Shown here: one piece after another, positions 8,667-17,438 of the stretch
Numbering within the stretch: position 1 is the first letter of the stretch
Layout of the letters: every line of letters starts with the position of its first letter
Source: Clostridiaceae bacterium
Lineage (GTDB): Bacteria > Bacillota > Clostridia > DSM-8532
Length of the DNA stretch: 64,000 bases
Assembly: GCA_012521105.1 (NCBI GenBank)
Contig: JAAYNA010000107.1
Location: 1-64,000 of the forward strand
Direction of reading: 5' to 3'
Program-made: the position numbers and the translations under genes
The notes under the pieces: model-generated
Databases searched by the model: none
Told to the model about the DNA's origin: nothing
Seen by the model: the letters and a program-made list of their open reading frames with translations, nothing else

Positions 8667-10480
8667 TGAATAATAGCTTTCAGGAAGAAGTCTTTTCAAA
8701 AGGTCTTAATATAGATCTTTGGAGAAAACTTATTCGGTATGCAAAACCTTATAGAAATAAACTGATAATGCTTAGCGTTTTTATGGCAATGTTAGCCGGG
8801 ATTGATGCAGTAATTCCCCTGATGCAAAGGTATGCCATAGATAATTTTATTGTTGTGCATAATACATCGGGCACTGTTTTGTTTTTTGTTATCTATGCTT
8901 TGGTTGTGGTTATTCAGGCAATAATAATAAAAGTTATGATTTCATATGCCGGGTATATTGAAACAGGGATATGTTATGATATAAGAAAGGACGGATTTGA
9001 GCATCTTCAGGAATTGTCCTTTTCATATTATGATACAACTCCTGTGGGATGGATGATGTCAAGGCTTACTTCAGACATATGGAGGCTTGGTCATACATTA
9101 TCGTGGGGGTTGACCGACTTTGCCTGGGGTCTTTGCATGATGGTTATTACAAGTATTGTAATGCTGGTTTTGGAATGGAAGCTTGCATTACTGACCTTCA
9201 TTGTGATCCCGGTACTTTTTCTGGTAAGCATATACTTTCAGAAAAGGATACTTCTACATCACCGCGATATACGTAAAACAAATTCTCTTATTACTGCAGC
9301 ATTTAATGAAGGAATTCAGGGCGTTAAAACAACTAAGACCCTTGTTCGGGAGGAAGGCAATTTAAATGATTTTAAAAAGATCACCCTTGAAATGAACCGC
9401 AAGTCCATAAGTGCTGCAACATTTGCAGCAATATACATGCCAATTGTAGCTCTTTTGGGAAGCACAGCGGCAAGTATTGTAATCTGGCAAGGCGGAAACA
9501 GGTTAATGCTTGAGACATTAAGTTATGGTACTCTTGCAGCATTTATTAACTATGCAATACAATTTTTCTTTCCTATAAGGGATATGGCAAGAATTTTTAC
9601 AGACCTGCAGTCTGCTCAGGCCTCAGCAGAGAGAATAATGTCATTACTTGAGACAAAGCCGGATATAATGGATAACACTGAGGAACTTGCCAAAAACCGG
9701 CTTAATGACAGGAAAAACTGGCCTAAAATAAAAGGAAATATAATCTTCGAGAATGTTTCCTTTGCGTATAAAACCGGTGAAAAGGTGTTGGAGAATTTTA
9801 ACCTGACTGTAAAAGCCGGTGAAAAAATTGCTCTTGTAGGCGATACGGGCTCTGGAAAGAGTACGATTGTGAACCTTGCATGCAGGTTTTACGAGCCAAC
9901 CGGGGGCAGAATTTTAATAGACGGGTATGATTATACCAAAATGCCCATGATGTGGCTGCATTCAAACCTCGGATATGTTCTTCAGACACCGCATCTTTTC
10001 AGTGGAACAATTAAAGAGAACATACTGTACGGGAAACTTGATGCAACAGATGAGGAAATAATCAGGGCCAGCAAGCTTGTAAACCTTCACGATATTGTTA
10101 TGCAAATGGAAAAGGGATACGACACCCCCGTTGGAGAGGGTGGATCACTGTTATCCACCGGGGAAAAGCAGCTGGTATCCTTTGCGCGGGCTGTAATATC
10201 TGATCCTGCAATATTTGTTCTTGATGAGGCAACATCATCTGTGGATACCGAAACCGAACATCTAATCCAGGATGCCATAGCAAATATACTTCAAAACAGA
10301 ACAAGTTTCATGATAGCCCACAGGCTTTCAACAATACGTTCAGCAGACAGGATACTGGTGATAAGGGACGGTAAAATAATCGAGGAAGGAACCCACAATG
10401 ATCTTCTGGCACGTAAAGGACACTATGCAAAGCTCTACACAAGCCAGTATACAATGCAATTGGAGCATAGTAATATTTAG
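8666..10480 (+). CDS. ABC exporter half-transporter, BmrD/YheH-like (degenerate signature)
   Basis: 604 residues: a six-helix transmembrane domain, then an ATPase with Walker A GDTGSGKST, Walker B IFVLDEATSSVD with the catalytic Glu intact, and H-loop AHR. The signature is LSTGE instead of LSGGQ. In a dimer with the preceding gene product, one site would combine that protein's Asp Walker B with this altered signature (degenerate). The other would combine this protein's Glu with LSGGQ (active). This complementary pattern is strong evidence that the two genes encode a heterodimer, as in BmrCD and LmrCD. Translation is coupled to the upstream gene. Confidence 0.92.
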   Translation: MNNSFQEEVFSKGLNIDLWRKLIRYAKPYRNKLIMLSVFMAMLAGIDAVIPLMQRYAIDNFIVVHNTSGTVLFFVIYALVVVIQAIIIKVMISYAGYIETGICYDIRKDGFEHLQELSFSYYDTTPVGWMMSRLTSDIWRLGHTLSWGLTDFAWGLCMMVITSIVMLVLEWKLALLTFIVIPVLFLVSIYFQKRILLHHRDIRKTNSLITAAFNEGIQGVKTTKTLVREEGNLNDFKKITLEMNRKSISAATFAAIYMPIVALLGSTAASIVIWQGGNRLMLETLSYGTLAAFINYAIQFFFPIRDMARIFTDLQSAQASAERIMSLLETKPDIMDNTEELAKNRLNDRKNWPKIKGNIIFENVSFAYKTGEKVLENFNLTVKAGEKIALVGDTGSGKSTIVNLACRFYEPTGGRILIDGYDYTKMPMMWLHSNLGYVLQTPHLFSGTIKENILYGKLDATDEEIIRASKLVNLHDIVMQMEKGYDTPVGEGGSLLSTGEKQLVSFARAVISDPAIFVLDEATSSVDTETEHLIQDAIANILQNRTSFMIAHRLSTIRSADRILVIRDGKIIEEGTHNDLLARKGHYAKLYTSQYTMQLEHSNI

Positions 10481-10631
10481 GAATAATAAAACAGGAATAC
10501 TCTTCCCTGAATTAAAGTTTCATTAGAATTGGATTAACTCTCTTGTAGGGCGGGTTTATTTATGTTACAAATAAAAGGTAATTAGTTCTCAAAATCTGGA
10601 TGCAGTAAAAATTTCAGGGGGGAGTCTTATA

Positions 10632-11762
10632 ATGAATAAAAAAGGTACAAATATCCTTCCGGTGATCGGTTTTATTATTATGATTCTGGTTTTGTTTACC
10701 GGATTTCTTATTTTCAGTAACAACCAAGCAATTACAGATGCTGACGAAAGTATTTTTAAAAGTACAGCTTCCAAAGTCAGAGAAATAGGTGGCTATACGG
10801 TAGATGAAAAGGGTGAACTCATAACCCATGGTAAGGATAAAATTTCAGTAGAAGCCGTTGCTACAAATATAAATATCTATACTCATACACAGGACGGCGT
10901 TAAAGCACATCTTTATGGTGAAGTTAAGACACTTAACAAAGAGGCTGTTCCATATCTGGAATTGGAAGAGGATGGGCAGACAGCTGTTGTAAGGGTTAAG
11001 TACCCACAAACAGTAAATTTCTTTTATTACGATGATCTCAAGCTGGATGTTTTTATACCTGAACTTTGGCTGAATAATTTAGATATCAGCACAGCATCGG
11101 GCAATATTTCAGCACAGAAGCTACCGGGAGCAGATGTTACTTTAATAAACAGTTCGGGGGATATTAAGATACAGAACATAGAGGGAAAATATATCACAGT
11201 AAAAACTGTTTCAGGTAAAGTTGAGTTAGACGCACTTAATGCAGAGAATGGGTTATTAAAGTCATCTTCAGGCGATTTTCTAATTGGAGAAGCTGCTTTT
11301 TCAGATACTTTTGAAGTAACTACTGTTTCGGGAAAGAGCCGGATTGATAAACTTGAATGCATAGAAGGGAAGTTTAAATCAACCTCCGGAGATACCGAAA
11401 TTAAGGATGTTATAGCCGAAACAGTCAAATCTGAGGCAATTTCGGGTAAAATAGCACTAAAAATGAGGAATGGCTCTTGTGAGTTGAAAACAACCTCGGG
11501 TAATGTTAAGGTAGAATTTGAGGAAGGCTTTAACTTAATTAAAATAAAAAGCGTATCAGGAGATGTAAAACTGGCGCTTCCCGAAAGTAGTCAGTTTTCC
11601 CTGAATGTAAAAAGTGTTTCAGGCGATATAAATTATAATGACTTTCCTGTCCAAGCTATTTCCTCCGATGACAGAAGTTTAGTGGGCATTGTGGGAAAAG
11701 GTCACAGCAAAGTAGATATTAGTACAACCTCCGGAAATGTATTGATAGGAGAATCATTTTAA
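10632..11762 (+). CDS. DUF4097 family beta-helix protein with N-terminal membrane anchor
   Basis: 376 residues. One membrane segment near the N-terminus (NILPVIGFIIMILVLFTGFLIF) is followed by an extracytoplasmic domain. That domain is built from about ten short repeats of the form (V/T)SG(D/N/K)h.h..h, typical of DUF4097/putative adhesin beta-strand proteins. GGGGGGAG precedes the ATG. It lies 150 bp after the ABC exporter on the same strand. A possible promoter, TTGTAG-17-TACAAA, falls in the gap at about 10543-10571. In other Firmicutes such proteins sit near envelope-stress or efflux genes; function here is unknown. Confidence 0.8.
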   Translation: MNKKGTNILPVIGFIIMILVLFTGFLIFSNNQAITDADESIFKSTASKVREIGGYTVDEKGELITHGKDKISVEAVATNINIYTHTQDGVKAHLYGEVKTLNKEAVPYLELEEDGQTAVVRVKYPQTVNFFYYDDLKLDVFIPELWLNNLDISTASGNISAQKLPGADVTLINSSGDIKIQNIEGKYITVKTVSGKVELDALNAENGLLKSSSGDFLIGEAAFSDTFEVTTVSGKSRIDKLECIEGKFKSTSGDTEIKDVIAETVKSEAISGKIALKMRNGSCELKTTSGNVKVEFEEGFNLIKIKSVSGDVKLALPESSQFSLNVKSVSGDINYNDFPVQAISSDDRSLVGIVGKGHSKVDISTTSGNVLIGESF

Positions 11763-11844
11763 CCCGCATTACGGGCCGGTGATCATTGCCGGTTTGCTGT
11801 CATATGTTGTTTTCTTTAATTTATATAAATTTTTTTATATATGA

Positions 11845-11873
11845 TTGACAAAGAATTAGTAGTTTAGTATGAT
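11845..11873 (+). promoter_or_regulatory. sigma-A promoter of the LacI regulator (inositol operon)
   Basis: TTGACA (11845-11850), 17 nt, TATGAT (11868-11873), close to consensus. The operator palindrome starts 5 bp downstream, where a bound repressor would block initiation. Confidence 0.8.
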
Positions 11874-11878
11874 AATTT

Positions 11879-11888
11879 TAAACGTTTA
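11879..11888. promoter_or_regulatory. LacI-type operator palindrome before the regulator gene
   Basis: TAAACGTTTA is a perfect 10-bp palindrome with the central CG typical of LacI/CcpA-family sites. It is just downstream of the -10 box and 18 bp before the regulator start, which suggests autorepression. A related palindrome lies before iolM at 12971-12986. Confidence 0.65.
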
Positions 11889-11906
11889 CGAAAAAAGGGT
11901 ATTGAA

Positions 11907-12905
11907 ATGTCTGTAACAATAAAAGACATTGCAAAAGTAGCCGGGGTGTCGTACGCAACGGTTTCAAGGGCTTTAAACGATCACCCTGATATAAATGAAA
12001 AAACCAAGAAAAAAATTAAAAAAATAGCAAAGCAAATGGGCTATACTCCAAACGCTGTTGCAAGAGGGCTGGTTAAAAAGAATACAAATATGATAGCCCT
12101 GTTAATCCCGGACATATCAAATCCGTTTTATCCGGAAGTAGCAAGAGGTGTGGAGGATATTGCCAGGAAGAACGGATATTGTGTTTTTCTGTGCAATACA
12201 AACTGGGATGAGCAAAATGAACATAAATATCTTAACATTCTTAAGGAACGCAGGGTGGACGGGATTATTATCGCGCCTGTAACCATAGACACATATCATT
12301 ATGTTTCCAAAGAAAAGGCCGATGTTCCCGTAGTATACATTGGAAACAGAATAGATGATAGCAGCTCAAGTTTTGTCGTTATCGATGATTTTAAAGCAGG
12401 GTATATTGCAACCGAATATCTTGTTAAACTAGGTCACAGAAACATTGCATTTATTGGAGGGCATGACAGAACAACTTCACATCTGGATCGTATCAATGGT
12501 TACAAACGTGCACTTACCGAACATAAACTGGAAACAGACATAAATATCATAAAGGATTATAGTTTTAAAAAAGAGAGCGGATACCTGATTTTTCTTGAAA
12601 TGGTTAAAAACAGAAGAGTACCAACCGCAATTGTTGCCGAAAATGACATTATTGCTCTTGGGATAATGGAAGCTGCCGAAAAACACGGATATGAGGTGCC
12701 GAGAGATATTTCAATAATTGGCATAGATGACATTGAATTTGGATCGCTGTCGAAAATAAACCTTACAACAGTTGCACAGCCCAAATTTGAAATAGGCCAG
12801 AAGTCAGCCGGTATACTTCTTGACTTGATTTCTGGAAGCATAGAGTCTAAACAGGTTATATTGGAACCATTTTTAATAGTAAGGGGTACATGTAGCAGGA
12901 TATAA
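11907..12905 (+). CDS. LacI family regulator, probable inositol operon repressor
   Basis: 332 residues. The N-terminal LacI helix-turn-helix and hinge are plain (VTIKDIAKVAGVSYATVSRA, then a GYTPNAVARGL hinge), followed by a periplasmic-binding-protein-like effector domain (NTNMIALLIPDISNPFYPEV to the C-terminus). The ATG at 11907 follows AAAAGGG. CG-centred palindromes occur both before this gene and in the promoter of the next gene, which encodes an inositol catabolic enzyme. It is therefore probably the local repressor, with an inositol or a pathway intermediate as inducer. CcpA itself is possible but less likely given the operon linkage. Confidence 0.88.
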   Translation: MSVTIKDIAKVAGVSYATVSRALNDHPDINEKTKKKIKKIAKQMGYTPNAVARGLVKKNTNMIALLIPDISNPFYPEVARGVEDIARKNGYCVFLCNTNWDEQNEHKYLNILKERRVDGIIIAPVTIDTYHYVSKEKADVPVVYIGNRIDDSSSSFVVIDDFKAGYIATEYLVKLGHRNIAFIGGHDRTTSHLDRINGYKRALTEHKLETDINIIKDYSFKKESGYLIFLEMVKNRRVPTAIVAENDIIALGIMEAAEKHGYEVPRDISIIGIDDIEFGSLSKINLTTVAQPKFEIGQKSAGILLDLISGSIESKQVILEPFLIVRGTCSRI

Positions 12906-12970
12906 GCTTGCAATATAGGATTGTGCGCAGTAATCATCCTGATCTGAAATTTAAATTTTTTTGTCTTCTA

Positions 12971-12998
12971 TTGTAAACGTTTGCAATAAAATTATAAA
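12971..12998 (+). promoter_or_regulatory. iolM promoter with overlapping LacI/CcpA-type operator
   Basis: TTGTAAACGTTTGCAA (12971-12986) is a 16-bp palindrome with one mismatched pair. It also contains the presumed -35 box TTGTAA; a 16-nt spacer leads to TATAAA (12993-12998). The operator covers the -35, so binding should repress iolMNOG. The site also fits the catabolite-response (cre) consensus except at one position, so CcpA could bind as well. Confidence 0.6.
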
Positions 12999-13015
12999 GT
13001 AAGGGGGTTTTTATT

Positions 13016-14215
13016 ATGGAAGGTAAAATGAGAGGTGTAACGCTTGTTGCAGACTGGGAACCAAAAGAAGGTTTCAGGTTAGGTCCTAAAGATATCGACA
13101 AAAAACAGACATATCTTGGTAGCCAGGTATGGAAAAATCCGAGGATTGAGATTCGCGAGTACGATATTCCAAAGCCAGGGCCGGGTGAAGTATTGGTTCA
13201 GGTTAAGGCCTGTGGTATTTGTGGAAGTGATGTGCACATGGCACAGCCCGATGAGGATGGATATATCTATTATCCGGGTTTAACAGGTTTTCCGGCAATT
13301 TTGGGCCATGAACTTTCTGGTGTTGTTGTTGAGGCAGGTCCGGGGGCTATCGACAAAGTAACAAACAAGCCGTATAAAGGCGGAGAAATGGTCTGTACCG
13401 AAGAAATGCTGTGGTGTGGAAGCTGCCAGCCCTGTGCCGATGGATTCCCAAATCACTGTGAAAGACTGGACGAGATAGGTTTCAACGTAAACGGTGGTTT
13501 TGCAAAATACATTGTTCTGCCTGCAAAACTATTATGGAGCCTTGAACCGTTAAAACGAGCATATAAGTCGGAAGAAGATATTTTTCTTGCCGGATCTCTG
13601 GTAGAACCTTTTTCAGTAGCGTATAACGCTGTAATTCAGAGAGGTGGAGGGATTAAACCGGGTGACAATGTTGTAATTTGCGGTGGGGGCCCCATTGGAA
13701 TTGCTGCATGTGCAATTCTGAAGCGCCAGGGTGCTGCAAGGGTAATCCTTTCCGAACCACAGCCAGAAAGAGCTGAACTTGGAAAAGTTATGGGCGCAGA
13801 TTATATTATTAATCCACTGGAAGAAGATTTCACCGAAAGAGTTCTTGAAATAACCGATGGAATGGGAGCTAAACTGTATCTGGAGGCGACAGGACTGCCT
13901 ACAGCTGTGTATCCGGGAATTGAAAAAGCAATATGGGAAGGAAGAACACTGGACAGTACAGTAGTTGTTGTTGCCAGAGCAGATGCTAAAATGCCTGTTA
14001 CAGGCGAAGTACTGCAGGTAAGACGGGCTCAGATAGTAGGAGCCCAGGGTCATTCAGGCGATGGCACATTCCCAAGGGTGATTCAGAGCATTGCTTCGGG
14101 AATGGATGTTCTGCCCATGATTACAAAGAAAATTACACTTGACGAAGTACCTGAGAACATTGTTATGCTAAGGACCGACAGAAAAGAATGTAAGATTACC
14201 TGTATTATGGATTAA
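13016..14215 (+). CDS. iolM: zinc-dependent scyllo-inosose 3-dehydrogenase (IolM-like)
   Basis: 399 residues, a medium-chain zinc dehydrogenase. The catalytic zinc region reads CGICGSDVH and GHE; the structural zinc loop has four Cys in WCGSCQPCADGFPNHCE; the NAD site is VVICGGGPIGIAA. The long N-terminus and overall length match the Thermotoga maritima enzyme TM0412, which oxidises scyllo-inosose to a diketo-inositol. The next three genes match the rest of that pathway (hydrolase, epimerase, inositol dehydrogenase), which is the main reason for the substrate call. AAGGGGG precedes the ATG. Without the neighbours it would be called a sorbitol dehydrogenase-like protein. Confidence 0.8.
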   Translation: MEGKMRGVTLVADWEPKEGFRLGPKDIDKKQTYLGSQVWKNPRIEIREYDIPKPGPGEVLVQVKACGICGSDVHMAQPDEDGYIYYPGLTGFPAILGHELSGVVVEAGPGAIDKVTNKPYKGGEMVCTEEMLWCGSCQPCADGFPNHCERLDEIGFNVNGGFAKYIVLPAKLLWSLEPLKRAYKSEEDIFLAGSLVEPFSVAYNAVIQRGGGIKPGDNVVICGGGPIGIAACAILKRQGAARVILSEPQPERAELGKVMGADYIINPLEEDFTERVLEITDGMGAKLYLEATGLPTAVYPGIEKAIWEGRTLDSTVVVVARADAKMPVTGEVLQVRRAQIVGAQGHSGDGTFPRVIQSIASGMDVLPMITKKITLDEVPENIVMLRTDRKECKITCIMD

Positions 14216-14230
14216 TAAAGGGGGATTTAA

Positions 14231-15349
14231 ATGTCTGAAAAGAACAAGAAATGGCTTCTTACAGATAACCCGGCAATTATATTTGAAGATAATACTGTTG
14301 GAAGGCTGAAAAAGCAAATATGGGATGCTTCAAAAGAAGAAATTGATAAAATTCTTGAAGAATACGGGATCCCATCCGAATCTGAGCTGGGGAAAGCCGG
14401 CTGCTACATACAGAATACACCAAGACATAAGGTGATAGAAAAAAGAAGAAAGAATGACATTGTGTTTGTGCCCATTGGGTGTACAGAAAACCATGGTTTA
14501 CATGCCAACAGCGGTCTTGATACCTTTATGGTTACCCAAATACTTGAAGGTGTCAGAAGGTATACCGCCAAAAGAGGTTGTGAAGTAAGTCTGGCTTTTC
14601 CACCACTGAATTACGGAGGTCATCCATATCACCATCTTGGTATGCCCGGTACAGTAGTCATGCCCGAAGAAGTTGTAAAAGAAACCCTTATTTATATGAT
14701 GCTTGGTCTATGGAATGACGGGTTCAGAAAAATTATTATGGTTAATAACCACGGGCACTTATGGATGCTTGAATCAGCAGTACAGGAGTTCATGAAGAGA
14801 TACCATCTTCCGGGGATCTTCCGGGTGCTTGACTGGCACAGGGCTGTACGTGAATTCTTCTATCCGGTTGACAGAGAAGATAGTATGGAAACCCATTTTG
14901 TTCATGCAGACGAAGCTGAAACATCGGTTGCTCTTTTAATGTTTAAGGATATGGTCGATATGTCTGTTGTTCAGGATGCAGAGGGCGAAAGCTTTCTTCC
15001 CGACGGGCATTTTGACAGATCGGTGGAACCTTTCAGAAGACCTCACCGCTGGTCTGAAGGTGAGGGCCATGCTGCAATAGAAAGGGCTGCAACACCCGAA
15101 GGTGTTGTTGGAAAACCTTCACTGGCAACAGCAGAAAAAGCCAAAAGGCCTATAGCCGCAATACTGAAATACCTGACTTTGGTCCATGACCAGATACTTG
15201 AGGCATTTCCTGCCGGAACGGTCCCACCTGTAGAAAAAACAACTCTGCGCACCGAAAAGGAAATGGAACCGTTCCTGAGGGAACCTTTAAGTGAAGGCTG
15301 GAAATCTGTTTATGAGTTACCACCAATGGGAGTATTTACCAAGTTATAG
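14231..15349 (+). CDS. iolN: 3-dehydro-scyllo-inosose hydrolase (IolN-like, creatininase family)
   Basis: 372 residues of the creatininase/formamidase fold. Metal-binding motifs are visible: VPIGCTENHGLHANSGLDT (Glu, His, Asp ligands), NNHGH, and HADEAETS. In the Thermotoga inositol pathway this family (TM0413) opens the diketo-inositol ring hydrolytically to 5-keto-L-gluconate. It lies 15 bp after iolM with GGGGGATTTAA before the ATG, so both are on one transcript. The family assignment is clear; the substrate rests on the operon. Confidence 0.8.
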   Translation: MSEKNKKWLLTDNPAIIFEDNTVGRLKKQIWDASKEEIDKILEEYGIPSESELGKAGCYIQNTPRHKVIEKRRKNDIVFVPIGCTENHGLHANSGLDTFMVTQILEGVRRYTAKRGCEVSLAFPPLNYGGHPYHHLGMPGTVVMPEEVVKETLIYMMLGLWNDGFRKIIMVNNHGHLWMLESAVQEFMKRYHLPGIFRVLDWHRAVREFFYPVDREDSMETHFVHADEAETSVALLMFKDMVDMSVVQDAEGESFLPDGHFDRSVEPFRRPHRWSEGEGHAAIERAATPEGVVGKPSLATAEKAKRPIAAILKYLTLVHDQILEAFPAGTVPPVEKTTLRTEKEMEPFLREPLSEGWKSVYELPPMGVFTKL

Positions 15350-15367
15350 TGGCCACTGGTTTTATTC

Positions 15368-15406
15368 CTTCGTGAGATTCGGATGCTTCACATGAATCTC
15401 ACGAAG
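15368..15406 (+). repeat. 13-bp perfect inverted repeat between iolN and iolO
   Basis: CTTCGTGAGATTC (15368-15380) and GAATCTCACGAAG (15394-15406) flank a 13-nt loop. The run after it is ATTTTACATG, a weak T tract. It may attenuate transcription into iolO and iolG, or stabilise or process the mRNA. A second perfect palindrome, CACAGCTGTG, lies at 15483-15492 just before the iolO ribosome binding site. Confidence 0.6.
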
Positions 15407-15513
15407 ATTTTACATGATTGGTGTTGCAAGTAAAATCTTAACAGGCAGAAGCTTTAATCCTGTCAGGTTATAAACTTTGTTTCACAGCTGTGTAAAAGAA
15501 TTCAGGAGGAGTT

Positions 15514-16341
15514 ATGATAAAGTATAGTGCTACAATAGCAAGTGGTGGTACAGAATCAATGCCTTACCTCTTTAAAGGTAATATTATAGAATCAATTGAA
15601 ACCTGTGCAAAAAACGGTTTTGACGCAGTTGAACTACACCTTAGAAAGGCGCAGGATATAGACAGGGTGTTGGTAAAGGAAATCTGTGATAAAAACAGTA
15701 TTGCGGTATCTACCATCGGAACCGGCATGGGATATACCTTTGATCGGCTTTATCTTACAAATTCCGATGAAAGTAAACGAAAGGATGCGATTGAAAGGCT
15801 TAAAGAGCATATAGATCTTGCATCCTTTTTTAAATGTGCTGTCATAATAGGTTCAATGAGAGGCAGATTGCCCGATGCCGGTGAAACAGAATCAGCTTTA
15901 AAAAATTACAGGGAATCTTTGATGGCATTGGCCCACTATGCTGAGAAAAGAGATGTGACACTTCTTATAGAACCGGTTAACAGGTATGAAAGTAACTTTC
16001 ACAATACTTCAATCGAAATGCGGGATTTTCTTAAATCTTTAGGAAGCAGCAAACTAAAAATGCTGCTCGATACATTTCATATGAATATTGAAGAGTTTGG
16101 GAAAACAGGCATGTACGACAGTATCAGGGAATGCAGGGAAGTGCTTGGGCATATGCATTTTGCAGACAGCAACAGGAAAAGACCTGGCGCCGGGCACATA
16201 GATTTTGCCGGGATATTAAAAACACTAAATGATATAGGTTACGACAAGTACATAGCCTTGGAGTGTTTGCCATGGCCTGAACCGGAACATGCCTCGATTG
16301 ATGGCCTGAGATATATAAAATCCCTTGGTAACGGAGGTTAA
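15514..16341 (+). CDS. iolO: 5-keto-L-gluconate epimerase (IolO-like, AP endonuclease-2 fold)
   Basis: 275 residues, a sugar-phosphate isomerase/epimerase TIM barrel. Conserved metal-site elements appear in order: LLIEPVNRYE, LLDTFHMNIEE, HMHFADSNRKRPG and YIALECLP. The Thermotoga counterpart TM0416 (about 270 residues) epimerises 5-keto-L-gluconate to D-tagaturonate, linking inositol to the uronate pathway. AGGAGGAG precedes the ATG. The gene ends one base before iolG. The tagaturonate-consuming enzymes are not in this window. Confidence 0.75.
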   Translation: MIKYSATIASGGTESMPYLFKGNIIESIETCAKNGFDAVELHLRKAQDIDRVLVKEICDKNSIAVSTIGTGMGYTFDRLYLTNSDESKRKDAIERLKEHIDLASFFKCAVIIGSMRGRLPDAGETESALKNYRESLMALAHYAEKRDVTLLIEPVNRYESNFHNTSIEMRDFLKSLGSSKLKMLLDTFHMNIEEFGKTGMYDSIRECREVLGHMHFADSNRKRPGAGHIDFAGILKTLNDIGYDKYIALECLPWPEPEHASIDGLRYIKSLGNGG

Positions 16342-16342
16342 C

Positions 16343-17356
16343 ATGTCGAAGAAAAGGTTAAATTTAGGTATAATAGGAGCCGGAAGGATAGGCCGGCTGC
16401 ACGCAGAGAATATTGTATCCTGTTACAGAAATGTGAAACTGAAATCTGTCTCAGATCTTTATTATGAAAGCCTTGCCGATTGGGCAGGCAGCCTTGGTAT
16501 TGAAAATATAACAGGGAACTATACGGACATATTAAATGATCCCGGGATTGATGCAGTTTTAATATGCTCTCCAACCGATACCCACGCTCAAATTTCAATT
16601 GAAGCCGCAAAAGCCGGTAAGCATATATTCTGTGAAAAACCTGTAGATATGGATCCTGACATAATAAGGGAAGTACTGAATCACGTTGAACAGGCAGGTG
16701 TGATTTTCCAGGTGGGTTTTAACAGGCGATTTGACAAAAATTTCAGGAAGGCTTTTAATACTGTAAGGGAGGGGAAGGTTGGGGACATACATATTATTAA
16801 GATTACATCAAGAGATCCTGCACCTCCCACCCCCGAGTATATTAAAGTGTCCGGAGGTATTTTTATGGACATGACCATTCATGATTTTGATATGGTGCGA
16901 TATTTGTCAGGCAGCGAAGTAACTGAAGTGTATGCAACAGGATCTGTAATGATTGACAGGTCAATAGGTGAGTTTGGAGACATAGACACAGCTGCGGTAA
17001 TATTAAAATTCAGAAATGGGGCTATTGGAATAATAGACAACAGCAGAAAAGCTGTTTATGGCTATGACCAGCGTATAGAGGTGTTTGGATCCAAGGGCTG
17101 TGTAACCGTTTCAAATGAAACAGAGTCTTTGGCTGTATTAAGCAATGAAACCGGAGTGTGGGCTGAGAAGCCCAAATACTTCTTCCTTGAAAGGTATAAA
17201 GAATCCTTTATTATTGAAATTGGAGAGTTCATTGACAGTATCTTAAATAACAGAAAACCGCCCGTGGACGGTTCGGATGGTCTTAACTCGGTTTTAATCG
17301 CAAAAGCAGCGAAAGAATCATTTATGACAGGAAAACCTGTAAAGGTTGAACTGTAA
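16343..17356 (+). CDS. iolG: myo-inositol 2-dehydrogenase (IolG-like, Gfo/Idh/MocA family)
   Basis: 337 residues. The N-terminal Rossmann motif is GIIGAGRIGRLHAENI, the catalytic Lys lies in CEKPVD, and the Asp/His pair in GGIFMDMTIHDFDMVRY matches inositol dehydrogenases. It should oxidise myo-inositol to scyllo-inosose with NAD, the first step of the pathway, although the gene is last of the four. ATG at 16343 is preferred because ACGGAGGTT lies just before it; a TTG at 16325 has no such site. No inositol transporter is adjacent. Confidence 0.82.
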   Translation: MSKKRLNLGIIGAGRIGRLHAENIVSCYRNVKLKSVSDLYYESLADWAGSLGIENITGNYTDILNDPGIDAVLICSPTDTHAQISIEAAKAGKHIFCEKPVDMDPDIIREVLNHVEQAGVIFQVGFNRRFDKNFRKAFNTVREGKVGDIHIIKITSRDPAPPTPEYIKVSGGIFMDMTIHDFDMVRYLSGSEVTEVYATGSVMIDRSIGEFGDIDTAAVILKFRNGAIGIIDNSRKAVYGYDQRIEVFGSKGCVTVSNETESLAVLSNETGVWAEKPKYFFLERYKESFIIEIGEFIDSILNNRKPPVDGSDGLNSVLIAKAAKESFMTGKPVKVEL

Positions 17357-17365
17357 ATTTTGAAT

Positions 17366-17406
17366 GCCTGCAAATCGTTGTACATATGGTTTCGCAGGTT
17401 TATTTA
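17366..17406 (+). terminator. weak terminator-like hairpin after iolG
   Basis: CCTGC (17366-17370) pairs with GCAGG (17393-17397) with extra AA/TT pairing inside, followed by TTTATTTATT. The loop is large and the stem short, so readthrough into the mannosidase gene is likely. Confidence 0.4.
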
Positions 17407-17438
17407 TTGTATCACTGGCCTTGTAAAGGAGTGAGGGT

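Noticed and set aside
11762-11800. Terminator after the DUF4097 gene (CCGGTGATCATTGCCGG)
   Set aside because: The stem is only five pairs and the following bases are a poor T tract; not strong enough to list as a feature.
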